Below are positions 25,127 to 34,813 of a stretch of 64,000 nt of DNA, in pieces. Position 1 is the first letter of the stretch. Every line of letters starts with the position of its first letter. The DNA is from Paenibacillus faecalis (GTDB lineage: Bacteria > Bacillota > Bacilli > Paenibacillales > Paenibacillaceae). The notes under the pieces were generated by a model. That model saw nothing but the letters and a program-made list of their open reading frames with translations, did not search any database and had not been told where the DNA came from. Where the stretch lies: NCBI RefSeq assembly GCF_900289175.1, contig NZ_LT985747.1:4029920-4093919 (forward strand), in the 5' to 3' direction. The position numbers and the translations under genes are program-made.

Positions 25127-27736
25127 TTACAATGTAGCAATCGTTTTATTTCTGTAATCTGTTTTTGTTATAAAACGATTAACATGAATAATCGGCAGCC
25201 AGTATAACGGATTCGATTCCAAAACTCCCTTTAACCCCAGCATGATCCCTGAGCTTCCCGAATAAAGATCATGGGATAAACGATAACAAAAGTTTCCTGG
25301 AAATAAGAGCTGGTTTTCTCTGCGAATAAAAAACAAATTTAGTCTTTCCATAGATAGCTTGATATGTTCTTCCTTAATTCTATTCGTGTTTTCCACGATC
25401 GGAGGGATCAATAAGAAACCGCCTGCCCCATCAAATAGCCCCCCGCTAAAAGTGCATCTTATATGATTTAAATGAACGATAGACGCCAATTCCTCTTGAT
25501 AGAGATTGTCACCACTTACATGATTCAAATACCATATCGCGATTCCAATCCCGATAGACCCGCCTGAAAGATAAGCCAGCAAGCGCTTCCTGTCATCAAC
25601 TGTTTGTAAAACATTCAACTCCTGATCGATCTGAGTATTTTTTAATTCAAGTTCAATAAGATCTTTAGCCATCAGATAAAAGGATTGATCCTTAGTAACG
25701 GAGTACATCGCGGCGAAAAATAACGAAGCACCAGACCAGCCATCGATGAGCCCAACGGGAACAGCCGCCCAATCTTGTACAGATAAACTTTTATCGTTGC
25801 TAACAAAATCTTTCATATGACTAGCGATCTTTTCAGCTTTCTTTAAATACAGATCATTGTTTTCCTCAAGATATAAGCTGATTAAAGCAAGACCTGTACC
25901 GGCCAAACCTGACCTCAATGAAATATCATTACAATCACGCGTTAATTCGCTAAATAATGTAACCGACTCCTCCTTATAACCTAACTCGTACAGTGTTGTG
26001 GCAATACCCGCTTTTCCAGTAAACAATCCATGCGGTTCAACGGAATCGATATGGTTGATGAGATCATTTTCAATCCAATGGATTACTTGTTCATCAACAA
26101 TTCCTGTTCTATGAAGGGCCAGCGCAGCACCCGTTCCGCCGGTAAGTACGTTTATTTTTCCGCCTGAATTTTCGTACTGTCTAATGTCACCATGAATCAA
26201 TTTTTCTGGCACGACATTTGCCATGATGCCTTTTCTCAAATCTTCTATTACCGTGTTCAGTTCCTCTGATAAGTTTTCATAAGAACGATAAGGTTGATTT
26301 ATCGTGTTATACTTTTCTTCTTTTGTGCTTGATAAATGTTCATCACATCTGTCCTCGATGTATCTGACAAAAGAATAGAAATCTTTGCCGAATTCCTCTT
26401 CTATCCACTGATTTTGATAAGAGGATATATTTCCTTCAATACCGCTGATCGGACCGATCGGCAGCACACAGTATCGCAACGTTTTCTTTACCGCATACCA
26501 GTCCCGTTCTTTATGATTTTTATTGTCTTGATCAGAAAATCCAATGGTGTGAATGGCTGCTTTTTCTTCGTGGTCTTTATGGTTTGCAGACTCAAAATCA
26601 ATGAGAATGACGTTCACATCTTTAGTGATCATAATATTGGAGGGTTGTAAATCCCCCATTCCAATATCTTGACGATGCATGTCTGTCACGATGTCCAATA
26701 AACTCAAGATGATTTTTTTTACATCAGTCATATACGTTTCTTTATCTTTATTGCGATGAAAGGGATATTTAGAAGCGATCCATGTTTTCAAATCAACCCC
26801 CTCCACATACTCCTCCACCAGGAATAAGTGCTTCCACGATTTAAAGTAATCAAGCACCTGCACGACACCTTTAACATCAACAAGTTTCGATAACGCTTCG
26901 TATTCCTTGTTCAGTCGATCTATTGCATCTTTATTTTGACCATCCAATCCTACTTTGGGCCTTGCTTCTTTAATCACTACCTTTTTCTTATCTTTTTTTC
27001 GTTCAGCTAAATAAATTCCGCCCCCATTGGTAAACCGAAGAGAACTTTGGAATTCATACTCTTTTAACTTAAATGTATCTTCACTCTCTTCCGGAGAATC
27101 GTTATTAGCATCTAAAAATTCATCAAAATCTTTCACAAACTCAGGCACCTGATAGTATGGTGTGCGGTTATCCGGAATTAAATTTCCAGATGGGTCTTTT
27201 ATACAAAGCTCACCATTTTCATTGTGGATGTTTCTAAACCCGCCATATCTGTAGTAAAGATTACTGTTTTTCCAACATTTATCACTTAAAATGTACGGAC
27301 CATTTTCATGATCCTGAATTTTTTCATACAAAAGATGGAGTAATTCAAGAAATTGTTCGTCAGTGGAAGGATAGATGGTAATGAATTTGCCGGAGCTGAC
27401 TCGATTGCCGTTTTTGGAATTGATGCTATGTAGGAGCGTTTCATTCATAATATGTTTAAAAGCAATTTCACGTTCTATTAGTATTCTGCTGACAGCTTCT
27501 AGGATCGCTTGGGAATTATCTATCGTTGCACTCACATGAATCTTCCAACCTTGATCTTTTATTCTTTTGTTTTTAAAATTATAAAATTTCCAAGGTGAGT
27601 TTTCCTCTGTACGAATGAAACAATGATCGGGAACATCATTTACGATATAGGGTACGCTGTTTTTTCTGTCTGCCAACTTTTCATAATAATCGGAGTCTTT
27701 TGTCAAATACTTTAAATAAAGTTGATTTTTATCCAT
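25127..27736 (-). CDS. lanKC: Class III lanthipeptide synthetase LanKC
   Basis: 869 residues. N-terminal phosphoSer/Thr lyase-like region (about 1-210, with the typical YYRYGGF at 161-167), a Ser/Thr-kinase domain (about 230-490: Lys256 in VVIKEA, catalytic loop GDLQPSNIM at 361-369, DFES at 380-383) and a C-terminal cyclase-like domain (about 520-869). The cyclase region lacks the Cys/Cys/His zinc ligands of LanC and LanL, which defines class III rather than class IV. The enzyme phosphorylates Ser/Thr of the precursor, eliminates phosphate and cyclises with Cys. It starts 2 bases after the exporter gene stop. Confidence 0.92.
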   Translation of the reverse strand: MDKNQLYLKYLTKDSDYYEKLADRKNSVPYIVNDVPDHCFIRTEENSPWKFYNFKNKRIKDQGWKIHVSATIDNSQAILEAVSRILIEREIAFKHIMNETLLHSINSKNGNRVSSGKFITIYPSTDEQFLELLHLLYEKIQDHENGPYILSDKCWKNSNLYYRYGGFRNIHNENGELCIKDPSGNLIPDNRTPYYQVPEFVKDFDEFLDANNDSPEESEDTFKLKEYEFQSSLRFTNGGGIYLAERKKDKKKVVIKEARPKVGLDGQNKDAIDRLNKEYEALSKLVDVKGVVQVLDYFKSWKHLFLVEEYVEGVDLKTWIASKYPFHRNKDKETYMTDVKKIILSLLDIVTDMHRQDIGMGDLQPSNIMITKDVNVILIDFESANHKDHEEKAAIHTIGFSDQDNKNHKERDWYAVKKTLRYCVLPIGPISGIEGNISSYQNQWIEEEFGKDFYSFVRYIEDRCDEHLSSTKEEKYNTINQPYRSYENLSEELNTVIEDLRKGIMANVVPEKLIHGDIRQYENSGGKINVLTGGTGAALALHRTGIVDEQVIHWIENDLINHIDSVEPHGLFTGKAGIATTLYELGYKEESVTLFSELTRDCNDISLRSGLAGTGLALISLYLEENNDLYLKKAEKIASHMKDFVSNDKSLSVQDWAAVPVGLIDGWSGASLFFAAMYSVTKDQSFYLMAKDLIELELKNTQIDQELNVLQTVDDRKRLLAYLSGGSIGIGIAIWYLNHVSGDNLYQEELASIVHLNHIRCTFSGGLFDGAGGFLLIPPIVENTNRIKEEHIKLSMERLNLFFIRRENQLLFPGNFCYRLSHDLYSGSSGIMLGLKGVLESNPLYWLPIIHVNRFITKTDYRNKTIATL

Positions 27737-27738
27737 AA

Positions 27739-29508
27739 TTATGATGCTCCTTTAGATAATTGTGTGTTGAATTGCAACTCACAAAATTGCCTGTACAATG
27801 GGTGGGTTCTTTGTAATTCATCATGTTTTCCTTGACCTGTTACTTTCCCATCTTCCACAAAAATAATATTTTCGGAGTTCATAATTGTAGATAATCGATG
27901 AGCGATCACAATGGCTGTTCTGCCCTCCGTAATTTTCTTCATGGCCGATTGAACTTTTTCTTCCGATTGACTATCAAGACTAGCCGTTGCTTCATCCAGC
28001 AAGATTATTTTAGGATCTTTAAGAAACATTCTTGCGATCGCAATTCTCTGTCTTTGTCCGCCCGATAAATTTAGTCCTCGCTCTCCGATGTCTGTATCTA
28101 ATCCTTTAGGTAAGTTCTTTATAAATTCCCAGGCGTAGGCCATTTTACATACTTCGATGATCTTCTCTTCGCTTGGCTCTTCTATGCCAAAAACCAAATT
28201 CTCTCGTATAGTTCCACTGATCAAGCTATGCTCTTGGGATACATAACCGATTTGTGAACGCCAAGAGTTTAAGGAGTAATCTTCGATGTTTTCACCATCG
28301 ATGTAAATACTGCCGCTGCTTGGCTTATAAAATCTTTCCAATAAAGATATAAGCGTTGTTTTCCCACCGCCACTGGGGCCAACCAATGCATACGTATTTC
28401 CTCTTTTGATGCTTAAGCTGATATTTTCCAAAGAAAATGGCAGCTTCTCCTGTGTGTTATATTTGAAGTTTATGTCTTTAATTTCTATATTTTCATGGCT
28501 TTCATTTAAAATCTTCCCTTGATCAATATTTTCTTCATCTTCAGATAGCAATTGTGTAATTCGTTCTGTAGCTCCCTTTGTTTTTTGAAGTTGAGTGAAA
28601 AACATTCCGAAGTTTGACATCGGGGCCATAATATAAAAGATAAGGGTTAAAAACGCGATAAATGTCCCTGGCGATAAATGACCGTTGGCTAGCAGTACAC
28701 CACCATATCCGATTACGCTAATCATAATGACCAACATGATTAAATTAAGAACAGGATTCACCATGGCCATCCATCTAGCCTGCTTCATGCCGATATGGAG
28801 AAGTTCATCTATATTTTTTAAACCTTTTTCAATTTGATAGTTTTCAGCTGTGAAAGACTTGATTAACCTATTTTCAGATATCATTTCAATGGCGTTGACA
28901 TTCAGCATGGCAGTTGATCTCTGGAGCTTCTTGGAAAGACCGGATAACACTCTGCCTAAGGGAATGAAAAACAGAAGAAAGACCGGAATAGAGATCACAA
29001 TGATTAATGATAACTCCCAGCTATAGTAGAAAAGCCAAAAGCCACAAAATAATAAGGTCAACACGGCATTGATAAATTGTGAAAATGACTGACTAACCAG
29101 ATTGAATATTACTGTCGTATCACTGACTAATCGACTCGCGATATCACCTGATTGATTTTTATCAAAAAATTCTATGGGCAGCTTTACAATTTTGGTCCAC
29201 GTCATTCCTCTCAGATTAGCAACAATCTTCAAGCCAACTTTGTTTAATAAATAGCTTGATAGTACACCTGTGATGGTTACGAAAATAAACAACACAGCTA
29301 ATCTAATTAAAATTCCGCCATTTAAGCTGCCTGAGAGGGAATATGAATCAATGATATTTTTCATGAAATTAGGTATGAATGTGGAAACTACTGCACTTGC
29401 AGCGCTTATAACGCAAGCCGTTATAAAGAGGCCTACACTAGGTTTTGATCGATGGATTAGCTTAAAAAAACTTCTCCAGGAATCGTTCGTTTTTCCCCTA
29501 GTAACCAT
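27739..29508 (-). CDS. lanT: ABC exporter of the lanthipeptide locus (LanT-like)
   Basis: 589 residues: six membrane helices (about 25-300) fused to an ATPase domain with Walker A GPSGGGKTT, signature LSGGQRQRIA and Walker B KIILLDEAT, then the H-loop IVIAHRLSTI. There is no N-terminal C39 peptidase domain, so leader removal must be done by another protease. It probably exports the modified peptide. ATG 29508 follows AAAAGGTGAGG. It is the first gene of the operon, with the synthetase following at 2 bases. AT-rich codon use sets the three genes apart from flanks. Confidence 0.88.
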   Translation of the reverse strand: MVTRGKTNDSWRSFFKLIHRSKPSVGLFITACVISAASAVVSTFIPNFMKNIIDSYSLSGSLNGGILIRLAVLFIFVTITGVLSSYLLNKVGLKIVANLRGMTWTKIVKLPIEFFDKNQSGDIASRLVSDTTVIFNLVSQSFSQFINAVLTLLFCGFWLFYYSWELSLIIVISIPVFLLFFIPLGRVLSGLSKKLQRSTAMLNVNAIEMISENRLIKSFTAENYQIEKGLKNIDELLHIGMKQARWMAMVNPVLNLIMLVIMISVIGYGGVLLANGHLSPGTFIAFLTLIFYIMAPMSNFGMFFTQLQKTKGATERITQLLSEDEENIDQGKILNESHENIEIKDINFKYNTQEKLPFSLENISLSIKRGNTYALVGPSGGGKTTLISLLERFYKPSSGSIYIDGENIEDYSLNSWRSQIGYVSQEHSLISGTIRENLVFGIEEPSEEKIIEVCKMAYAWEFIKNLPKGLDTDIGERGLNLSGGQRQRIAIARMFLKDPKIILLDEATASLDSQSEEKVQSAMKKITEGRTAIVIAHRLSTIMNSENIIFVEDGKVTGQGKHDELQRTHPLYRQFCELQFNTQLSKGAS

Positions 29509-29749
29509 TTCCTCACCTTTTCTATTTTATTTAGCGGTTCATAAATACAATAATTCATATAGTAAAACTGCGAATTAATATGAGAAGACAACATATATGA
29601 TTAATGAGTTCACATAAGATGGATAAGCTCTTTCAGAGAAAGGTGTAAGTGGAGATTTCCTGTGTAATTAAGCCTGGATCATAGAGATTTTGGGTTACGC
29701 TTTTGCTGGGGACATAAGTTGCTTGCTACTGTAAAGCCAATATTTTGAC

Positions 29750-29818
29750 TTAATTGAAGGTATCATAGAGGTGGATGAAACCTTATTTACTCAACTCGAA
29801 AGGGTGATCGTAGAGTAA
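29750..29818 (+). pseudogene. Degenerate IS1595-type transposase fragment
   Basis: The frame reads LIEGIIEVDETLFTQLERV up to a stop, close to the region around the first catalytic Asp (xVDET) of IS1595-family transposases. Downstream pieces such as HEQIA appear in another frame, separated by stops and shifts. The gene-free stretch 29509-30073 is therefore probably a decayed insertion sequence; no intact ends were found. Assigned by eye from one short motif. Confidence 0.4.
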
Positions 29819-30020
29819 CAGATTGCAAGCTTGTAAGCGCAGCGTAGGTTTAAAGGTTGTGTGGGTATAGCATGAACAGATTGCCTAAGGGGAAATCCAA
29901 AAACTAACAGAATTTATTTTTCTATACTCTATCACGCTCGATTTCAAATATCAACAACAAATTTAAAAGTTAAATCAATTTTTTCTAAATGATCTTCCGG
30001 TAGAGTCACTTTAAACCATG

Positions 30021-30061
30021 AAGGGAAGCACATATTATGTTATCAAATATGTACTTCCCTT
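30021..30061. terminator. Hairpin at the end of the ABC transporter operon
   Basis: AAGGGAAGCACATATT pairs with AATATGTACTTCCCTT around a 9-base loop, 13 bases beyond the permease stop. T-richness is on the plus side, so it may act best in that direction. Confidence 0.6.
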
Positions 30062-30073
30062 ATTGTTTTACTT

Positions 30074-30814
30074 TTAAATTTCCTTGCGTTGGAAATAAAA
30101 GAGACCTGAGATAAAGAAGAGCAGGAATCCGCTCAATACAACAAATAGCAACGTTTCAAACGGAACGAGGAAAGCTCCGTATCCAGCCTGCCCCGACGGA
30201 AGCATAGCTAGTATTGGCTGAGCCCATGGATAATAAGGACCATAAGTCTCCGAGTTGGCTACCAGCAAATTCGGAATCGTAAATATGACATTTAAGGCAA
30301 GCGGTGCTGCAAAACTACTCCAAGCCGTTGAAACCGCCAGCTGAAGGGCTGCCAGAGGCAAACAGGCTGCCCATCCGCCAAGCAAACTTGTTGTCATCAT
30401 ATCCCAAGGAAGTGGGGTCTCAATACCATGATACCAACCTGCAATCAAAACAGCCCCCAGAAACAACAACTGTATACATGCCAGCGCAATTCCAACCATC
30501 GTAAACTTGGCGATATAAACCGCTCCTCGCGAGACCGGCATGACGAGCAGCTGCTTCCAGCCGCCTCCAGCATGTTCATACCGGCATACCATCGCGCTTA
30601 GTATCCCGGTCAATATCGGAAGAAACAACACAGCATGCGAGGTGCTCATCACGCCGACCAGGCCATGCCACGGCATCTGTTCTACCGTATTTTCACTAGA
30701 AAGAAAAAGTCCCTGCAAAAGTGATAACGCCGGGCTAAGCATAATCTGTATCCAAAGTATTGGACCGTTCAATTTCAACCATTCAGACGATAACGCTCGA
30801 AAGTAGGATGCCAT
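30074..30814 (-). CDS. ABC-2-type permease, LanG/LanE-like
   Basis: 246 residues with six predicted membrane helices and no ATPase. It has the small lantibiotic-immunity-type permease pattern, with a basic SRGAVYIAKF loop in the middle that also occurs in its sister gene (SRTAVFSAKF), showing that the two permeases are paralogues. Such pairs with one ATPase form LanFEG or BcrAB-like exporters that remove antimicrobial peptides from the membrane. It lies one base from the sister permease gene. Confidence 0.8.
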   Translation of the reverse strand: MASYFRALSSEWLKLNGPILWIQIMLSPALSLLQGLFLSSENTVEQMPWHGLVGVMSTSHAVLFLPILTGILSAMVCRYEHAGGGWKQLLVMPVSRGAVYIAKFTMVGIALACIQLLFLGAVLIAGWYHGIETPLPWDMMTTSLLGGWAACLPLAALQLAVSTAWSSFAAPLALNVIFTIPNLLVANSETYGPYYPWAQPILAMLPSGQAGYGAFLVPFETLLFVVLSGFLLFFISGLFYFQRKEI

Positions 30815-30815
30815 G

Positions 30816-31532
30816 TTAATTCACATCCCTTCGATTGAAATGAATCAGACCCATCAGTGTAATGATGGCTCCGAGTACAAGACCCTGAGCGATCACTAGA
30901 GACTGACCAGGACCGTGATATGCCAAGAAAGGCCATGTTATCGGTACCCAGTCCGGAAAGAAAGGGCTAAACATCGAAACAACAGATACCGTTACACCGA
31001 AGCTAATAGCGATTCCCTGATTTTTCAAAGTTAACGACAGCCACAGTTGAAGAGCCAACACCGGAATGACTCCCATCAACGGGGCGAATCCGAGTCGGAT
31101 CATATCTCCATACGGTATGTTGCTCATATCCATTCTTAGAGCATACCCCAGCACAGGCGTCCCGGCACTCAGCAACACACAAGAAAAAGACAAGACAAGC
31201 AGCACCATTACAAACTTCGCGCTGAATACAGCCGTTCTGCTAATTGGCAATGCGAGAAGCTGCTTCCAGGAGCTGAGCTGATTCTCGACATTCGCCATAA
31301 GCGAGCATACGAGCGTGCTTCCTAGAAAAAGAGCAATCGGTACAAAAAACGAAATATTTTCGATGAGTCCGCCCCAGGGGTCAGCCACATATATTTTCAT
31401 CATATAGTCATAACGGAGGCCGAAATTTATAGCCTGCATAGCAATGATTCCAATGGGAGCAATGATCGCAAGAAGCCAGATCCCTTTACCGCGATTCTTC
31501 AAAAAATCAGCAGACAGTGCGCGGCCTATCAT
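30816..31532 (-). CDS. ABC-2-type permease, LanE/LanG-like
   Basis: 238 residues, six membrane helices, paralogous to the permease at 30074-30814 (shared SSWKQLLALPISRT-type loop between helices 2 and 3). It starts at ATG 31532 directly after the ATPase stop, with AAGGGGGG upstream. Part of a three-gene transporter. Confidence 0.8.
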   Translation of the reverse strand: MIGRALSADFLKNRGKGIWLLAIIAPIGIIAMQAINFGLRYDYMMKIYVADPWGGLIENISFFVPIALFLGSTLVCSLMANVENQLSSWKQLLALPISRTAVFSAKFVMVLLVLSFSCVLLSAGTPVLGYALRMDMSNIPYGDMIRLGFAPLMGVIPVLALQLWLSLTLKNQGIAISFGVTVSVVSMFSPFFPDWVPITWPFLAYHGPGQSLVIAQGLVLGAIITLMGLIHFNRRDVN

Positions 31533-32444
31533 TTACAGGCCCCCCTTTCCGACGATTTCCATGAAGATATCCTCCAGTGACTTTCGTTTCTCTTCTACAC
31601 GGTAAATCGCATGCTGATTCTCGACAAGCCTTTTCACAAGTAAAGCAATCTTTGCATCCTGCATCGGTTCCAGTTCCAGCCTGGAGCCTGTCAGCTTTCC
31701 GTCACATCCCATTTCAAGCGCCAGTCCCATAGCAAGCTCCGGCTCGGACACCGATAAACGAAATCCGCTCGAAGACTGGGACACAAGGCTTTGAATCGTA
31801 TCTTGAAACACCAGCTGTCCCTGCCTTATAATTCCGACTCTGGACGCCATTTGTTCCACTTCACTAAGCAGGTGGCTTGAGACCAGCACGGTAATCCCGT
31901 ATTGCTTGGGCATATCTTTGATCAGTTCACGAATTTCGTGAATACCAGAAGGGTCTAGTCCATTAGTCGGTTCATCCAGAATTAAAAGCTCCGGATCTCC
32001 CAAGAGGGCAGCCGCTATGCCAAGCCGCTGCTTCATACCGAGGGAATATCCTTTCACCGGACGCTTCGCTTCCTTCGTTAAACCTACGATATCCAGAACT
32101 TCAGCAATCCGGGATTTCGGTCCACCGATAATACGCCGTAAAGCTTCCAAATTTTCGATAGCCGTCAGATGGCCGTAATACGATGGAGATTCCACCAATG
32201 AGCCTGTCCGGCGCAAAATATTTAATTTTTCCTTCTTCAAATCTTTGCCGAACAGCTGAATAGAGCCGCGGGTTGGCTTAATAAGCCCGAGCAACATACG
32301 GATTGTTGTTGTTTTTCCGGCTCCATTGGGTCCCAGAAATCCGTAAATATCTCCCTTTACAATTTCAAGATTCAAGTTGTCAACAGCCGCACGATTGCGG
32401 TACGTTTTGTATAATCCCTTTGTCTGAATGACCAATTCACTCAC
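31533..32444 (-). CDS. ABC transporter ATPase, LanF/BcrA-like
   Basis: 303 residues: Walker A GPNGAGKTT, signature YSLGMKQRLGIA, Walker B LLILDEPTNGLDP and H-loop VLVSSHLLSEVE, with a C-terminal 90-residue extension typical of BcrA/LanF. GTG 32444 is the start, with GAGGTGATG upstream. With the two permeases it should form an antimicrobial peptide exporter or immunity pump. It lies 71 bases downstream of the sensor kinase gene, in the same direction, as in two-component-controlled resistance modules. Confidence 0.88.
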   Translation of the reverse strand: MSELVIQTKGLYKTYRNRAAVDNLNLEIVKGDIYGFLGPNGAGKTTTIRMLLGLIKPTRGSIQLFGKDLKKEKLNILRRTGSLVESPSYYGHLTAIENLEALRRIIGGPKSRIAEVLDIVGLTKEAKRPVKGYSLGMKQRLGIAAALLGDPELLILDEPTNGLDPSGIHEIRELIKDMPKQYGITVLVSSHLLSEVEQMASRVGIIRQGQLVFQDTIQSLVSQSSSGFRLSVSEPELAMGLALEMGCDGKLTGSRLELEPMQDAKIALLVKRLVENQHAIYRVEEKRKSLEDIFMEIVGKGGL

Positions 32445-32515
32445 GTATCATCACCTCGGGATTCACTTTACACCCCGAAGGTTAAATCCAGGTCGACCTT
32501 TAGTTTAAAAAAAGT

Positions 32516-33925
32516 TTAAATTTTCCGGGACAGTATAAACGACGTTCCCTTGTCTGAGGAGTGAATCTGAACATCAATCTCCATCTGTTGAGTCAAGTAA
32601 TCCACTACAGCCAGTCCGATCCCTGCCCCTTTATCAGCCGATGCTCCGTCCATGCCAGGTCCTTTGTCGGACACGATGAGAGCTGTGCCTTTGCCTGGCA
32701 GCTCCTTCGTATAAATGCCGATATATTGCCCCGACTTTGCATGACGGACCACATTTTGAAACAGATTGTCCAAAATCCGCTTGAACCATAGCGCATCGAT
32801 CAACCAAACCAAAGGCTCCTCCTGAAGGTCGATATCTGCTTCAATCCCTTCTTTTTCCCACATCGGGTACCATCCTGCCGCACTTTCGCGCACCAAACGA
32901 AGGATATCATGCGGCTTTGGATTCAACTGAACACGTCCGCTTGTGAGCAGGTTATATGACAGCAGATTATCAATCAGCGCACCCAAATCTCCGATCTTGG
33001 ACTCGATCAGTTCCAATGACTCTTTGCCAGAAACACTGAGCGGCTCATTTCCCATCGAAAAAATATGGCTCCGTATTACCGTCAGCGGCGTTCGCAAATC
33101 ATGTGAAAGATTGGCGATAAGCGATTTTCGCAGCTGTTCTTCTTCCATCTCCCGCTGGCGTCCCTTCTTTAGCTGATCCACCATGTGGTTATAAGCTTCT
33201 TCCAGCTGTCCAATTTCATCCGGCTTTCGAATCGGAATCGGCGCAGGAATACCTGTTTCCCCCGGTGATGTCATAGCATCACGCAAATGAAGCAGACGTT
33301 TGCGAATACGTACAAAGAACAACCAGGATATCACAATAAACATGATTGACGTGATAATAAAAAACAAAAGGTAGATATATCCATTTTGTGCCTTTTGATC
33401 ATGGTAACTAAAGTACTTTCGTGGCAGCTGCATAACCATAAATCCTTGACCGCCGTTTTTTGTGTCACCGATCAACGCTACCGTGGTGAAAGGGTCCGCA
33501 TTAAGAGAATTCTTCATAAATTGTGCTGTATAATCTGCACTCCAATGTTCCGGTATTTTTTGATCGTCAGGAATTTTGAGCCTGGTCTGACTGCTGGCAT
33601 CCACCCAAAAGATCGAAGTTTCCGGATACTCATTCCAGATACCTCGAAGTTGTTCATTGATCTGCTGAGGGGATTGCCCATCCAGCTTGGCCGCTTGCTC
33701 ATGCCACATCGTTTCCAATAGCGTCCCGTTCGTATATTTACCAGGGGTAACCTTTTCCATATTAAACATGGCCCCCTGCACAATCCAGTAAAATATCGTG
33801 CCCAGTGGAAAAATAATCGGCATAAAAATCATCGCAATTAAGATAATGAGCAAATACCTTGAAGTTAACGAATTACGGAACCTTCCCTTCTCCCGTTTGC
33901 TCTTTTTCCTTTTTCTCCCCATCAT
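32516..33925 (-). CDS. Sensor histidine kinase
   Basis: 469 residues. Two membrane helices (about 24-48 and 185-205) flank a 135-residue extracytoplasmic sensor domain. Then HAMP (about 205-260), HisKA with SHDLRTPLTV (phospho-acceptor His) and a HATPase domain with DNLFQNVVRHA (N box), SDKGPGMDG (G1) and GAGIGLAVVDYL (G2). The large sensor domain distinguishes it from BceS-type kinases. It overlaps the regulator gene by 4 bases (ATGA). Confidence 0.9.
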   Translation of the reverse strand: MMGRKRKKSKREKGRFRNSLTSRYLLIILIAMIFMPIIFPLGTIFYWIVQGAMFNMEKVTPGKYTNGTLLETMWHEQAAKLDGQSPQQINEQLRGIWNEYPETSIFWVDASSQTRLKIPDDQKIPEHWSADYTAQFMKNSLNADPFTTVALIGDTKNGGQGFMVMQLPRKYFSYHDQKAQNGYIYLLFFIITSIMFIVISWLFFVRIRKRLLHLRDAMTSPGETGIPAPIPIRKPDEIGQLEEAYNHMVDQLKKGRQREMEEEQLRKSLIANLSHDLRTPLTVIRSHIFSMGNEPLSVSGKESLELIESKIGDLGALIDNLLSYNLLTSGRVQLNPKPHDILRLVRESAAGWYPMWEKEGIEADIDLQEEPLVWLIDALWFKRILDNLFQNVVRHAKSGQYIGIYTKELPGKGTALIVSDKGPGMDGASADKGAGIGLAVVDYLTQQMEIDVQIHSSDKGTSFILSRKI

Positions 33926-34596
33926 GCTTTCACCCGGTAGCCCAGACCCCGAACGGTTTCAATGATTTCCGGTGAGGCAGGATTTTTCTCCAGTTTCTCA
34001 CGCAGATAACGGATATGAACCATCAGCGTCTTATCCCCTTCAATGTAAGGCTCTCCCCAAACAGCTTCAAATATTTGTTCCTTCGTCATCACTCTTCCCT
34101 GATGCCGGAACAAATACATAAAGATTTGAAACTGCTTGCCTGTTAATATAATTTCCTCTTCGGTATCCCGGTTTACAATCCGGTTCTCATCCTCGTATAC
34201 GATCAAATGCTTGAGATTGACCGGCTCCGCGGAATACACCGCTGAACGCCTGAGTAGAACCTCCACTCTTGCTGCCAATTCGTCGGGGTGAAACGGTTTT
34301 GTCAAATAATCATCAGCGAACTGCAGGCCTTCAAGCTTATCGTCAATAGACGTACGGGCCGACAGCATCAAGACAAGCATCCCAGGGTATGCCCGTTTCA
34401 AACGTTGCCCCACCGTAAATCCGTCCAGGCCGGGCAGCATCACGTCCAGAATCGCCAAGTTACAGGCTGACGCCGACTCCACTGCCTTTTCTCCCCCCGT
34501 AAGCCAGATGACTTCATACCCTTTTTCCTTCAAAAAGTCGTTCACCCATTTCCCAATTTCCCGGTCATCCTCGATATATAACAGAGTTGCACTCAT
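33922..34596 (-). CDS. OmpR-family response regulator
   Basis: 224 residues: receiver domain with acidic pocket EDD (9-11), phospho-acceptor Asp51 in AILDVMLPG and Lys in LTKPFHPDE, followed by a winged-helix domain (about 130-224) with the terminal VRGLGYRVKA. It heads the five-gene unit, and a TATAAT element lies about 40 bases upstream of its start. With the kinase it probably controls the adjacent transporter and perhaps the lanthipeptide operon. Confidence 0.9.
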   Translation of the reverse strand: MSATLLYIEDDREIGKWVNDFLKEKGYEVIWLTGGEKAVESASACNLAILDVMLPGLDGFTVGQRLKRAYPGMLVLMLSARTSIDDKLEGLQFADDYLTKPFHPDELAARVEVLLRRSAVYSAEPVNLKHLIVYEDENRIVNRDTEEEIILTGKQFQIFMYLFRHQGRVMTKEQIFEAVWGEPYIEGDKTLMVHIRYLREKLEKNPASPEIIETVRGLGYRVKA

Positions 34597-34813
34597 AGCC
34601 GCTCTTCCCTTCTATGACATCTCATTCTATGTCTTGCATTATAGCACGAAAGAGTAAAGGTCCCCTCCAGCGCAGCATCTGTAACATGGAATGAAAAAAG
34701 CCTTCTTCAAGAAAAAAATTGTATACTTAAGAAGTGAGATATGCTTTTAGAAAGCATGTGATTTTTTATGTTTATTATTTCCAATAAAATTTTGTGATGG
34801 GATGGGATGAACC

